Assembly (NCBI RefSeq): GCF_029854705.2
Contig: NZ_CP139035.1
Location: 1,674,001 to 1,738,000 of the forward strand
Direction: 5' to 3'
DNA length: 64,000 nucleotides
Source: Akkermansia sp. N21116
GTDB lineage: Bacteria; Verrucomicrobiota; Verrucomicrobiia; Verrucomicrobiales; Akkermansiaceae
The translations under genes were made by a program, and so were the position numbers. Below the pieces are notes generated by a model. The model searched no databases. It was given only the letters and a program-made list of their open reading frames with translations, and had not been told where the DNA came from. Below, one piece after another: positions 28,780 through 37,744 of the stretch. Within the stretch, counting starts at the first letter, position 1. Every line of letters begins with the position of its first letter.

Positions 28780-30855
28780 ATGATATGCTATAGAAAAGCA
28801 CTCGAAATGGGTGCTATTGCTGTCGGTCTGGCCCTTGTGGCTTCAGGCCAAGTCTCTCTCGGAGCGAATGCTGACAATCAGTCGGCAACCCAGCCAGCCG
28901 GTGCTCAGGAGCAGAAAACTGTACCTGCCCAGACTGTCGCCGTCTTACCGGAAATGACTGTTTCCTCCCACTATGTAGGAGTGCCATACACGTCTTCCGG
29001 CGTCTCTGTGAGTATTATTGATCCGAAGGCTTTCGAAGAACGCGGGATTGAAACTCTTTCCGGTGCTCTTGCCCGCACTCCTGGCGTGTATATGCTGGAA
29101 GACGGCAGTGTTGGTCAGCGTGGATCCATGGGATACATGACTGTTCGCGGTGTTAATTTGGCTGGCGGTACATCTTTGATGATCGACGGCATGCGCGTAT
29201 CCGATGTGCGTAATGCCATGTCGTACGACAGTCTTGGTTCCGGCCCTGGACAACTTTATGGCCAGGGTAGCCTCTTTGACTTGGGTGGCGCGGAACTTGT
29301 CAAAGGACCTCAAGGGGCCGTCTACGGCAACAACTCGTATGCCGGCGTTTTGGCTCTTTCTACACCGGAAGGATCGGGCAAACCCTCCCTTTCCATTTTC
29401 AACGAGGCCGGTTCTTTTGGTTCCTATACGGGAACGGTGACGTCTCAGGGCAAAATCAAAAAACTGGGTTATTTTGTAGGAGTCGGTTTTGAAACGACCG
29501 AAAACGATCTTCATTATTTGGGGGCTTCCGGTCCTTATGCCTACCCCAATCCGGGACAAGCCAATAATTACGGTGATTTTCGCCAATGGCAGGAAGCTCT
29601 GCGCCTGACCTATGATATTAACAAGGACAACAAGTTGAGCTTGACCTACCGCCGGATGGATTCGCAATTGGACAATCCGAGTTTAGTTTATGGAGCAACA
29701 GGTTCGACTGTTGAGCGCGACCGTTTCGATATGCGCAGCAACTTGTTGACTGCAACGTTGGATTCCAACATCAACAAGATCTGGTCGACTACCTTCATGA
29801 TGGGGTACTATGACCGCCATTTTAAGGATAACCTGATCGACGGAAACTCCTGGACGGATCACAGCAAGTTTCAGATGGAATGGCGTAATGCATTGACGTG
29901 GAATAGGGAATGGAAAACAATCCTTGGCATGGCCTGGGATCGTACGGATTACAACTGTTTGAATAATTACGTCGATATCGACGAAATGGAGAGCAATCTC
30001 GCCTGGTTTGCCGAACAGATGTGGTCTCCGACCCGTTATCTGGATTTCAGTGCCGTCGGCCGTTTGGAACACAGCACCATCTGGAACAACAATGCTACAT
30101 GGCGTTTTGCCGGATCATGGAAAGTAAACGGCCGTGAAGATTCTCCGACTCGAATTTTCGGTTCCGTTGGTTCCGGTTTCCGCGCTCCTTCCGAATGGGA
30201 ACGCTACGCGAACTGCAATATAGGAGGCTGGTCGTATATCGGCAACCCTGATTTGAAAATTTCCCGTTCCCTTGGCGGCGATCTGGGCATTGAACAGCGT
30301 CTCGTCAAGAACCATTACCTGACGGTTACCGGTTTCTGGACGCGTATTAATGACATGATCAATCCCAAAACGGGTTATACGACTCCCGGCGACTATTCTA
30401 CCGCCTTCTCCACATGGGAAAATACAAGTCATGGCACGATGACTGGGGTGGAAACTTCCCTGCGCGGGGAATTCAGCTGCGCCTGGAAACCCGGCTACAC
30501 CCTTGGCTACACCTACGTGATGCCCAAGGATAATGATGGCAAACAGCTTCTCGGGACGGCTCGCAATACGGTCAGCGGTGAAATCCATGTTTCACCTCTG
30601 GAACGCCTGACTACCGGTCTTGGTATTTTGTCCGCCAGCAACCGTTGCGATACATCGACATCGGGCGGCAAGTATCTGGATGATTATGTAACGCTGCGTT
30701 GGTTTGTCCGTTATAAAGTGACGGACAACATGACTCTGCATTTCCGTGTGGAAAACCTTCTCAACGAGAAATACATCGTGACGAACGACTACAACTTCGG
30801 TGCCTTGCAGGCCCGTGGAATCGGGGTGTTCGGCGGTGTTACCCTTGAGTTCTAA
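28780..30855 (+). CDS. TonB-dependent outer-membrane receptor, probably for cobalamin
   Basis: 691 residues. A signal peptide (about 1-30) is followed by a plug domain (about 60-180) with LSGALARTPGVYMLEDGS and TVRGVNLAGGTSLMIDGMRV. A 22-strand-type barrel runs to the C-terminus, which ends GVTLEF with terminal Phe. Landmarks include the NLLNEKYIVTNDYNFGA segment near the end. The cobalamin riboswitch in its leader makes corrinoid uptake the best guess (BtuB role), although length and sequence alone would also fit siderophore receptors. No btuCDF-like genes follow. Confidence 0.88.
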   Translation: MICYRKALEMGAIAVGLALVASGQVSLGANADNQSATQPAGAQEQKTVPAQTVAVLPEMTVSSHYVGVPYTSSGVSVSIIDPKAFEERGIETLSGALARTPGVYMLEDGSVGQRGSMGYMTVRGVNLAGGTSLMIDGMRVSDVRNAMSYDSLGSGPGQLYGQGSLFDLGGAELVKGPQGAVYGNNSYAGVLALSTPEGSGKPSLSIFNEAGSFGSYTGTVTSQGKIKKLGYFVGVGFETTENDLHYLGASGPYAYPNPGQANNYGDFRQWQEALRLTYDINKDNKLSLTYRRMDSQLDNPSLVYGATGSTVERDRFDMRSNLLTATLDSNINKIWSTTFMMGYYDRHFKDNLIDGNSWTDHSKFQMEWRNALTWNREWKTILGMAWDRTDYNCLNNYVDIDEMESNLAWFAEQMWSPTRYLDFSAVGRLEHSTIWNNNATWRFAGSWKVNGREDSPTRIFGSVGSGFRAPSEWERYANCNIGGWSYIGNPDLKISRSLGGDLGIEQRLVKNHYLTVTGFWTRINDMINPKTGYTTPGDYSTAFSTWENTSHGTMTGVETSLRGEFSCAWKPGYTLGYTYVMPKDNDGKQLLGTARNTVSGEIHVSPLERLTTGLGILSASNRCDTSTSGGKYLDDYVTLRWFVRYKVTDNMTLHFRVENLLNEKYIVTNDYNFGALQARGIGVFGGVTLEF

Positions 30856-31014
30856 AGATCGTTTCTTCATATTGTTGTTGAATTGCTGAAAAGGTCCATC
30901 CCTGTCGGGAATCCTCATGTTCGGTAGGCGAAGACCGGACGGAAGATTCTTCTGCGGGGATGGATTCTTTTTTCTGATGGATGAACGGCGGTTTTTCCCG
31001 CATGATATCTCCCG

Positions 31015-33084
31015 ATGCTCAAGTGGTTGTCAATCATGGCTGCGGCATTTGCCGCCGTATTCCTGGCAGGAGTATGGTGGTTGTCGCGCGATGTAAGGGA
31101 AGGACTGGATACGGGGAAGATGACCATGGCTTCGGGACGCGATGGCATGCCCGCGTATTTTGAAGGATTTGTCGGGCGTTGGAATCGGGAGGTTGCCCAT
31201 TGGCTTTCTTCGGAAGTTGAACGATTGAAGAGGGAAGGAGGGGATCCGGGGGAACTTGATTTGTTGAAAAAGCGGACCCTGTCGGGTGATTTTTTACAGA
31301 TACTCCCCTCTTCGTCACTGCCGGGAGGACTCGTTTGGCAGGATGGTATGGACCAGCCGGATATTGGTGATCCGAGAGCCATGAAAGGCGGTGAAATCGA
31401 TATTTGGGGAGGAGTGATGTTCCCTTCCACGTTTCGCCCTTTTGGCCCGGAGAGTACTAGTTTCTTCGGCTATTCGATGTACGGTCAGGTAGATATGAAA
31501 CTGGTTGCCATCCATCCCCAGACCGAAGAGATTATTCCAGGTCTGGCGGATCGTTGGGCCGTGTCCGGCGATGGAAGGAAGATCTACTTTCATCTGGCTC
31601 CTGAGGCTGCCTATTCGGACGGTTCTCCGATCAAGGCGATGGACTTTATCCTGTACCTTTGCCTGAGGACGAGTCCGGCTGTCAAGGATTCCCTCTATTC
31701 CAATGAGGTCAAGAAACAATTGGCCGGTATCCGCGTGTACGGGGATGACATTTTGGAGATGGAATTGCCCCGTGCCGTTCCGTGGGCTCCTTTCAAGGCT
31801 GCCGGTCTTCTAGCCCCGGCTCATCCGGGATTTTACGCGGATTTCAATGCCGGATACGTGGATAGATACCAGTGGCGCATTCCTCCCGGAACGGGAGGAT
31901 ATATTCTGGATGCGAACCGAATTGTCCGGGGTAGGGCGCTGACGTTGAAGCGAGTGAAAAACTGGTGGGCAGCCGACAGGAAATACTATCGTTATTCGTG
32001 CAACGTGGATGCGATTACGCATCACTTTTTCCGGTCGGATACAAAGGCGTATGAGATGTTTCGTCTCGGGCAGTTGGATTATTTGACGGTGTATAAGCCA
32101 GAATTGTGGGAAGCTCTTCTTCAGATTCCTCCCGTCCTCGACGGGTATGTTGAGATGGTTTCCTTTACCCGTCGGTTTCCGGAGCCTCCCTATGGCATTT
32201 ACCTGAATACGGGAGCTCCGCCACTTGACAATATTGATGTCCGGACGGGGCTGTTATATGCCATGCCGATGCAGGAAATACTCGATAGCTTGTTCCGGGG
32301 GTACTTTTCCCGGTTGTGTTCTCTAACGGACGGATATGGCAGTATGACGGCTGATCTGGCATGGCCGGATTATTCGCCCACGAAGGCGCGAGCGTATTTT
32401 GCCCGTGCCGGATATAGCCGGGTGGGACCGGACGGTATTCTTGTCAATGGGCGTGGAGACCGTCTTTCTATTGAATTGGCATATGCCGAACTTTCGCCAT
32501 TGATCGGCAATGTTTGCCGCAAACTGAAGGAGGGAGCCAGGGCTTGCGGGGTTGACTTGCGACTGAATCCGTTGGACGGTTCTGTGTGTGCCCGCAAGGT
32601 GAATGAAAAAAGGCATATGGCTGTGTTTTGGGCGACGATGTTCGATTACCCCGTCCCGAATCTCTTTCCGATGCTCCATTCATCCCAGGGCAGGGATGCT
32701 GCGGGGAGGCTTGTCTCCAATACGGAGAATGTGTTTTCCATAGCCGATGCGGAATTGGACAGTGCGTTGGCGGAAGCCGCGGAAGCTTCCGGCAGGGATG
32801 ATCTACGGAGGGCTCTCAAGAGGATTCAAACACGAGTTCGCGATTTGGCCATTTGGGTGCCCGGCTGGAAGGACGATTCTGCAAGGATGGCTTATTGGAG
32901 ATGGATTCAGTGGCCGGATTCGGAGACGACGCGTTTTTGTTATCCTATTATTTTCAACCCATTGGAGTCACATCTTTACTGGATTGATCCGACTATACGA
33001 CAGGAGGTGAATGAGGCCAGGAGAGAGGGGAGGAAGTTCCCCGAATCCGTGAAGAGGATTTCCCCGATTGAGCCGGAAGGATGA
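31015..33084 (+). CDS. Family-5 extracellular solute-binding protein (peptide/nickel type)
   Basis: 689 residues, anchored by one N-terminal segment (LSIMAAAFAAVFLAGVWWL). An atypical helical insert (about 25-100) precedes the SBP_bac_5 fold: KGGEIDIWGGVMFPSTFRP, EEIIPGLADRWAVSGDGRKI, the FHLAPEAAYSDGSPI motif, and YGIYLNTGAPPLDNIDVRTG. Such proteins bind peptides, nickel or sugars for ABC import, but no permease or ATPase genes are near. Compared with typical members (500-600 residues) it is longer, mostly through the N-terminal insert. It is followed by khpB on the same strand. Confidence 0.8.
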   Translation: MLKWLSIMAAAFAAVFLAGVWWLSRDVREGLDTGKMTMASGRDGMPAYFEGFVGRWNREVAHWLSSEVERLKREGGDPGELDLLKKRTLSGDFLQILPSSSLPGGLVWQDGMDQPDIGDPRAMKGGEIDIWGGVMFPSTFRPFGPESTSFFGYSMYGQVDMKLVAIHPQTEEIIPGLADRWAVSGDGRKIYFHLAPEAAYSDGSPIKAMDFILYLCLRTSPAVKDSLYSNEVKKQLAGIRVYGDDILEMELPRAVPWAPFKAAGLLAPAHPGFYADFNAGYVDRYQWRIPPGTGGYILDANRIVRGRALTLKRVKNWWAADRKYYRYSCNVDAITHHFFRSDTKAYEMFRLGQLDYLTVYKPELWEALLQIPPVLDGYVEMVSFTRRFPEPPYGIYLNTGAPPLDNIDVRTGLLYAMPMQEILDSLFRGYFSRLCSLTDGYGSMTADLAWPDYSPTKARAYFARAGYSRVGPDGILVNGRGDRLSIELAYAELSPLIGNVCRKLKEGARACGVDLRLNPLDGSVCARKVNEKRHMAVFWATMFDYPVPNLFPMLHSSQGRDAAGRLVSNTENVFSIADAELDSALAEAAEASGRDDLRRALKRIQTRVRDLAIWVPGWKDDSARMAYWRWIQWPDSETTRFCYPIIFNPLESHLYWIDPTIRQEVNEARREGRKFPESVKRISPIEPEG

Positions 33085-33209
33085 TCGCCGGGAAGGCGAT
33101 TGCCGGAATATGAGGAATTGCGGGTTTTTGACTTGGCAATTGGAGAATATGTGTACAATAAGGAGTAAAGGATATTCCGCGTCTTCTGCTATGAGCTGGA
33201 GGCGGACTT

Positions 33210-33695
33210 TTGGAACCCGATAAGCTTATTTTGACACCCATGGAAGAAGACCTGAAACAATTAGCCGTTCAATCGCTTGAAACTCTCCTCCAATCGCTTG
33301 GTTTCGAAGGGACTGTAACTCCTGAAGAGATGGACAATATCATTTGCCTCCAGATTAGTTCTCCGGACGCAAAATTCCTGATTGGAGAAGATGGAGACCG
33401 CCTGGATGATTTGCAGTATCTCGTCAACAGGATGATTCAGCACAAAATCCCGGATGCTCCTAGGGTGAAGGTGGATTGTGATTCTTACCGTCAGCGTCAT
33501 GAGAAGAAGCTTCTCGACAAGGCGCTCTCCATTGCGGAAAAAGTTAAGGAAACGGGCAAGCCTATGAAATTGTATCCCTTGAATGCGTACCACCGTATGC
33601 TTGTTCATAATGCCTTGAAAGAAGTTCCCGGTATTGTGACGGAGTCTGAAGAGGGCAATGCCCGGTTCAAACGGATTACGATTCGTCCGGAATGA
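33210..33695 (+). CDS. KhpB/Jag-like RNA-binding protein (KH + R3H)
   Basis: 161 residues from a TTG at 33210, chosen because GGAGG lies seven bases upstream; an ATG at 33240 would drop ten residues. Residues about 50-80 form a KH-like segment (DAKFLIGEDGDRLDDLQYLV, with GEDG where GKHG is usual). Residues about 95-160 form an R3H domain (DSYRQRHEKKL, then LYPLNAYHRMLVHNAL). Family knowledge: RNA-binding partner of KhpA affecting cell-wall synthesis and division. No Jag N-terminal domain is present. The stop overlaps the next start (ATGA at 33692). Confidence 0.82.
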   Translation: MEPDKLILTPMEEDLKQLAVQSLETLLQSLGFEGTVTPEEMDNIICLQISSPDAKFLIGEDGDRLDDLQYLVNRMIQHKIPDAPRVKVDCDSYRQRHEKKLLDKALSIAEKVKETGKPMKLYPLNAYHRMLVHNALKEVPGIVTESEEGNARFKRITIRPE

Positions 33696-34747
33696 TGAGG
33701 ATGGTTCGATCTACGGAAAAGGGCTCCTGCCGATTCCTGTTGAAGCGATGGATTTATGGGTTCCTCGTGCTTGTAGCGGGGGGGGCATGGCAGGTTTACG
33801 GTGCGGTCGAATGGTCTCTTTCTCCGGAAGGTTCTGAAATACGTGCACGCTCGGCAAAAAAGGATATACTTTATCTTTACGTGTCTTCACAGCCGGGGCC
33901 GGCGGAGAAAGGATGGATGCAGTGGTTGGATTCCTCCCGGTTTGATGAATCGGGATTGGACGGTAGTTTTGTATTCTGCAAATTGGAGCTTCCTTCCGGA
34001 AGGGTTAATCCTGGCAGTCCGGTTACATCGGAGGTGTTGGGGCGTGCCGCGCGTCATGGCGTGAGAATGTTGCCGACGATGATTCTTTGCGATGAGAAGG
34101 GCAAGCCGTATGCGATGGCAGTTGGAGGATCCCGGAATGATGATGAGGCGGATGCCCTGGCGGCCAGGCTTCTTCTCTTGCGCGGGGAGAAAGTCAAGCG
34201 TGATGAAATGCTGGCCCGTGCTTACGCTGCGCAGGATCCGGAGGAGGCCGCTTCCATGGTGCTTCTTGCCCTGGAACATGTTCCGGTAGAATCCTGGGCT
34301 CTCCATTATGCTGCATGCATGCACATGCTGGAGAAATCCTCCTGTGCCGATGCCAGGTATCTAGAAGCTGTTGCTGCGTCAAAGCGTATCCTTCATGAAG
34401 AGGCGTTGGGGGATCTGGTCCATAAGTTTTCCTTGCTTGTCGGGGAAAAGGAAAGGGAAGATGTTTTGAAGGGCTTTTTGCATTTTTTAGAGGAAAAGGA
34501 TCTGGAAACACCGACAAGGCAATGCGTGCTTGTAGCCTATGTTTATCCTTTGTTAGTCAATAGGTGTCGGGAACTCTTCCGAAAAATAGGTTCCAACTCA
34601 CCTGAACTTGAGAAAACATTCAACCGTTCTGTGGAGGTCTTGGAAGAAGCTCGAGATCTGGATCCTGCCTCCTACTGGGGACGAATGGCACATGAAACCC
34701 GCGAGAATTTGAGGAAGGCTCGCTTGGCTGCCGCTCGCTACGATTGA
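33692..34747 (+). CDS. Exported thioredoxin-fold-like protein without CXXC
   Basis: 351 residues. A signal segment lies at about 17-37 (WIYGFLVLVAGGAWQVYG). Residues about 50-170 look like a thioredoxin-type domain (ILYLYVSSQPG, then GVRMLPTMILCDEKGKPYAM, resembling the cis-Pro strand), but the active-site CXXC is absent. The remainder is helical and repeat-like. It starts inside the stop of khpB, so translation is probably coupled. A strong bidirectional terminator follows at 34775-34811. Function unknown. Confidence 0.55.
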   Translation: MMRMVRSTEKGSCRFLLKRWIYGFLVLVAGGAWQVYGAVEWSLSPEGSEIRARSAKKDILYLYVSSQPGPAEKGWMQWLDSSRFDESGLDGSFVFCKLELPSGRVNPGSPVTSEVLGRAARHGVRMLPTMILCDEKGKPYAMAVGGSRNDDEADALAARLLLLRGEKVKRDEMLARAYAAQDPEEAASMVLLALEHVPVESWALHYAACMHMLEKSSCADARYLEAVAASKRILHEEALGDLVHKFSLLVGEKEREDVLKGFLHFLEEKDLETPTRQCVLVAYVYPLLVNRCRELFRKIGSNSPELEKTFNRSVEVLEEARDLDPASYWGRMAHETRENLRKARLAAARYD

Positions 34748-34774
34748 TCCCTTTGATCGAAGTCCTGCGAATAC

Positions 34775-34811
34775 AAAAAACCGCCATTCCGTGAAAGAAT
34801 AGCGGTTTTTT
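34775..34811. terminator. Bidirectional terminator
   Basis: AAAAAACCGC pairs with GCGGTTTTTT and ATTC with GAAT. It serves the plus-strand gene ending at 34747 and the minus-strand pfkA ending at 34853. Confidence 0.88.
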
Positions 34812-34852
34812 GTCAGAAGAAAAATCCTGTAATGAACGAGGAAGAAACCGGG

Positions 34853-35815
34853 TTAGCAGCTCAATTCGCGGCAGAGGTCGATGATTTCGGGATTGACCGA
34901 ATATTTTTGGCCGGCAACGGCATTCAGCGATGTTGTGGCGTAACTCCCGTCGCGGTAGACCATGATCTGGTTGTTGTTACCCTTGTGCAGAGCTTCTACG
35001 GCACGGGTGGCGAAACGTGTCGCCATCAGGCGGTCTCTCGCAGTCGGGGAGCCGCCGCGCTGAACATGGCCCAGAACGGTGAGGCGTGTATCCATCCCCG
35101 TTTTTTCATTGAGCCAGCGAGTCAGATACTGAGCGACACGCGTTCCTTCGGCGACGACGGCGATGATGTAGCCGATGCCTTCTTCGATTTGAGGGCTCAG
35201 ACGGCGGTAGATGGAGTCGAGGTCGTAGGGGATTTCAGGAACAATACAGATATCAGCGCTGCTGCAGAGAGCCGTGGTCATGGCCAGATATCCGCAATCG
35301 CGCCCCATCGTTTCCACGACAAATGCCCGGTGATGTGACTGAGCCGTGTCACGGATGGAATCAATACAATTGAGAATGACGTTTTGGGCGGTGTCTACAC
35401 CGAGGCAGTAGTCCGTCGACGCAATATCATTGTCGATCGTGGCGGGAATCCCGGCAAACGGGACTTCGAAATCATTGTAAAAGTCGTTGAGGGCTCGGAA
35501 GGATCCGTCTCCTCCCATGATGATCAGTTTTTCAATGCCTTTGGCCTTCAGGTGTTCGTAGGCCTGTTTGCGATATTCGTACTGGAAAAACCTTTTGGAA
35601 CGTGAGGAACGCAGAAGCGTGCCGCCGCGGTAAATCAGTTCATTGGTAAGGTTGCGGGATGGTTCTTCAATCTTTCCGTCGATGAGTCCTTCCAGTCCGT
35701 CGTATACCACGTATGGACGCATTGAGAGATGTCGTGCATGGTCCACGGCGGCCTTGATGGCGGGATTCATTCCTGCTGCATCACCGCCCGATGTCATAAT
35801 GGCTATTCCACTCAT
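34853..35815 (-). CDS. pfkA: ATP-dependent 6-phosphofructokinase
   Basis: 320 residues, the bacterial PfkA length. The glycolytic enzyme phosphorylates fructose 6-phosphate to the 1,6-bisphosphate. Motifs: TSGGDAAGMN at the N-terminus, MGGDGSF (Ser after GGDG, as in ATP- rather than PPi-users), TIDNDIASTDYCLG with the catalytic Asp, and VETMGRDCGYLA. It stands alone on the minus strand and is divergent from the SMUG1-type glycosylase with about 110 bp between starts. Confidence 0.95.
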   Translation of the reverse strand: MSGIAIMTSGGDAAGMNPAIKAAVDHARHLSMRPYVVYDGLEGLIDGKIEEPSRNLTNELIYRGGTLLRSSRSKRFFQYEYRKQAYEHLKAKGIEKLIIMGGDGSFRALNDFYNDFEVPFAGIPATIDNDIASTDYCLGVDTAQNVILNCIDSIRDTAQSHHRAFVVETMGRDCGYLAMTTALCSSADICIVPEIPYDLDSIYRRLSPQIEEGIGYIIAVVAEGTRVAQYLTRWLNEKTGMDTRLTVLGHVQRGGSPTARDRLMATRFATRAVEALHKGNNNQIMVYRDGSYATTSLNAVAGQKYSVNPEIIDLCRELSC

Positions 35816-35927
35816 TGGCTGAAGGTATCGTTAGTAGTTCCGAAATTTAGCGTATATGATGTGGGAGGAAAAGCAAGTCCCGAGTTTTTTGCTGGCACGA
35901 TATAGGTGGAATAGGCATGATTCCGGC

Positions 35928-36671
35928 ATGGTATCAATCGCAGACCAATTGCTCCAGGCTTCCGCGTTTCTGGCGGATGAGATGGATTCCCTGTCGTTTT
36001 CCTTCCCCGTCGCTTATACGTATAATCCGCTAAAGTATGCGTGGGCTCCGTATGAACAATATGTACGCCGGTATGGAGATTCGAAGAAGAGGACTTTTTT
36101 TCTGGGGATGAATCCCGGTCCTTTCGGGATGGCCCAGACGGGTGTTCCGTTCGGGGAAGTGGATGCTGTCAAGAACTGGCTGGGTATTGAAGCTGCCGTG
36201 GGGAAGCCTTCCCTCATGCATCCGAAAAGGCCTGTGGATGGATTTGCATGTAAGCGCTCCGAGGTAAGCGGCAGGAGATTGTGGGGGCTCTTTCGTGATG
36301 TCTATGGAACTCCGGAAACATTTTTCAAGGATCATTTCGTCGTTAATTTTTGCCCGCTTGTCTGGATGTCCGAATCCGGAGCCAACGTTACTCCGGACAA
36401 GCTGTCCGCAGACATTCAGGAGCGTATTGACGCTCTGTGTCTGTCTCATCTTGAGAGTATGATACGGATTATGGAGCCGGAAATCCTTGTCGGTGTAGGA
36501 GCTTACGCGACGAATAAATTGAAAGATGCCTCCTCTGCCATGCCGGATCGTACGTTTACCATCGGTACTCTTCTGCATCCTAGTCCTGCGAGTCCGGTTG
36601 CCAATAAGTTTTGGCCTCAGCGTCCCATGGAACAGCTGCGCGACCTGGGTATTCTGCCCGTCGGTAAATAA
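35928..36671 (+). CDS. SMUG1-type single-strand-selective uracil-DNA glycosylase
   Basis: 247 residues from the ATG at 35928; the frame is open to 35856. The family signature GMNPGPFGMAQTGVPFGEV holds the Asn and Pro of motif A, and HPSPASPVANKFW is motif B with its His. VVNFCPLVWM lies between. SMUG1 removes uracil and oxidised pyrimidines from DNA in base-excision repair; among bacteria it is patchily distributed. The protein length is close to animal SMUG1 (about 270 residues). It stands alone. Confidence 0.9.
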   Translation: MVSIADQLLQASAFLADEMDSLSFSFPVAYTYNPLKYAWAPYEQYVRRYGDSKKRTFFLGMNPGPFGMAQTGVPFGEVDAVKNWLGIEAAVGKPSLMHPKRPVDGFACKRSEVSGRRLWGLFRDVYGTPETFFKDHFVVNFCPLVWMSESGANVTPDKLSADIQERIDALCLSHLESMIRIMEPEILVGVGAYATNKLKDASSAMPDRTFTIGTLLHPSPASPVANKFWPQRPMEQLRDLGILPVGK

Positions 36672-36693
36672 ACGGGAGGCGTAATAAGAGAAG

Positions 36694-36722
36694 CGCCTCC
36701 ATCGTCCGGGACGGTGGAGGCG
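36694..36722. terminator. GC-rich hairpin between convergent genes
   Basis: CGCCTCCATCGTCC pairs almost completely with GGACGGTGGAGGCG between the SMUG1-type gene and the next minus-strand gene. No strong T tract follows on either strand. Confidence 0.45.
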
Positions 36723-36774
36723 GGAAAATAGTGTTCCTCCCTGAAAGGGGGGAAGAACGAATAGATTGGCGGGA

Positions 36775-37623
36775 TTATTCTCCTGGGACGACGGTTGCGT
36801 CTTTGGGGCCTTTTACTCCCTGCTTGAATGGATCGAACGGGATGGCTCCGGTAATACGGAGGCTTCCATCGGGAAGATAGACGAGAGAAGGCTGGTAACC
36901 ATTGATTCGCTTGTAGTATTGCAGGGATTTCCTGGTTCCGTCCGGAGCGATGATTGCCCCGGCGTAGATGGTTGGTGTCGTCAAAAAAAGAACATGGAGG
37001 TTAGCCTTGGAATCAATGCGGCATGCCGGGTCGAAGAAGCTCAACCATTCCCCGAGTCCCGTGGCATTGATGGGAGTACCCACCTCTCCGTCCTTGACTT
37101 GAACGTACAGGTGGGATTTTTGGTTATTTTTCATGCTGCAGACGACGTACTTGCATCGGCGGCCTCCCGGAGGAGTTGCGATCTGGGACCAGACGGGCAT
37201 GCCGGACATGATGGTGAACATTTTTTTGCCCGAGGAAAACATGGTGCGCATGTCCGGGCCGCGGACAAGGGCTGTCGCCTTGTAGTTGCCGTCACGGGAA
37301 AAGTCGTAGAAGTGGCGCAGGTTGATTCGGCGGGAAACGCTTTTACCGGTGGGGATGGAGAGTGGAGGAAAGTTGGCGAAGCGCGATTGGGGCAGGGGCA
37401 TGCCGCCGTCGTTGCTTTCGACGTTGATGTCGAGCCAGGAGATTTGGTCGCTGCTGCTCAGATGGATGGGAGCTCCGGTGTTGTTGCTGATGGTTAGGCG
37501 AACGGTGACAGGTTCTCCGCTGAGGAATTGTTTTTTGATTGGTTCCATTCTGACGATCAACTGGGAAAACGCCGGGAGGCAGAGAGCTCCTAGAAGAAGA
37601 ATGAATGATAGGATACGTTGCAT
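36775..37623 (-). CDS. Secreted beta-sandwich protein of unknown function
   Basis: 282 residues with a signal peptide (MQRILSFILLLGALCLPAFS). Residues about 22-120 resemble an immunoglobulin-like or intracellular-proteinase-inhibitor-type sandwich: FLSGEPVTVRLTISNNTGAP, then LSIPTGKSVSRRINL. The C-terminal half contains SLVYLPDGSLRITGAIPF, a propeller-like strand. No catalytic motif is seen. It is the last gene of a minus-strand group with the pseudokinase and TPR genes, 121 bp after the former. Not recognised beyond fold guess. Confidence 0.6.
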   Translation of the reverse strand: MQRILSFILLLGALCLPAFSQLIVRMEPIKKQFLSGEPVTVRLTISNNTGAPIHLSSSDQISWLDINVESNDGGMPLPQSRFANFPPLSIPTGKSVSRRINLRHFYDFSRDGNYKATALVRGPDMRTMFSSGKKMFTIMSGMPVWSQIATPPGGRRCKYVVCSMKNNQKSHLYVQVKDGEVGTPINATGLGEWLSFFDPACRIDSKANLHVLFLTTPTIYAGAIIAPDGTRKSLQYYKRINGYQPSLVYLPDGSLRITGAIPFDPFKQGVKGPKDATVVPGE

Positions 37624-37744
37624 GATAGAAGGGGATGGTGTACGAGAATCGATGGCAGATTGTTTTACTGGAAGATTCGCAGGTACGACGACTTCCGATG
37701 TTATTTATGTATGTATGACCGGTGAGGGGGATAAATCAAGGGAA

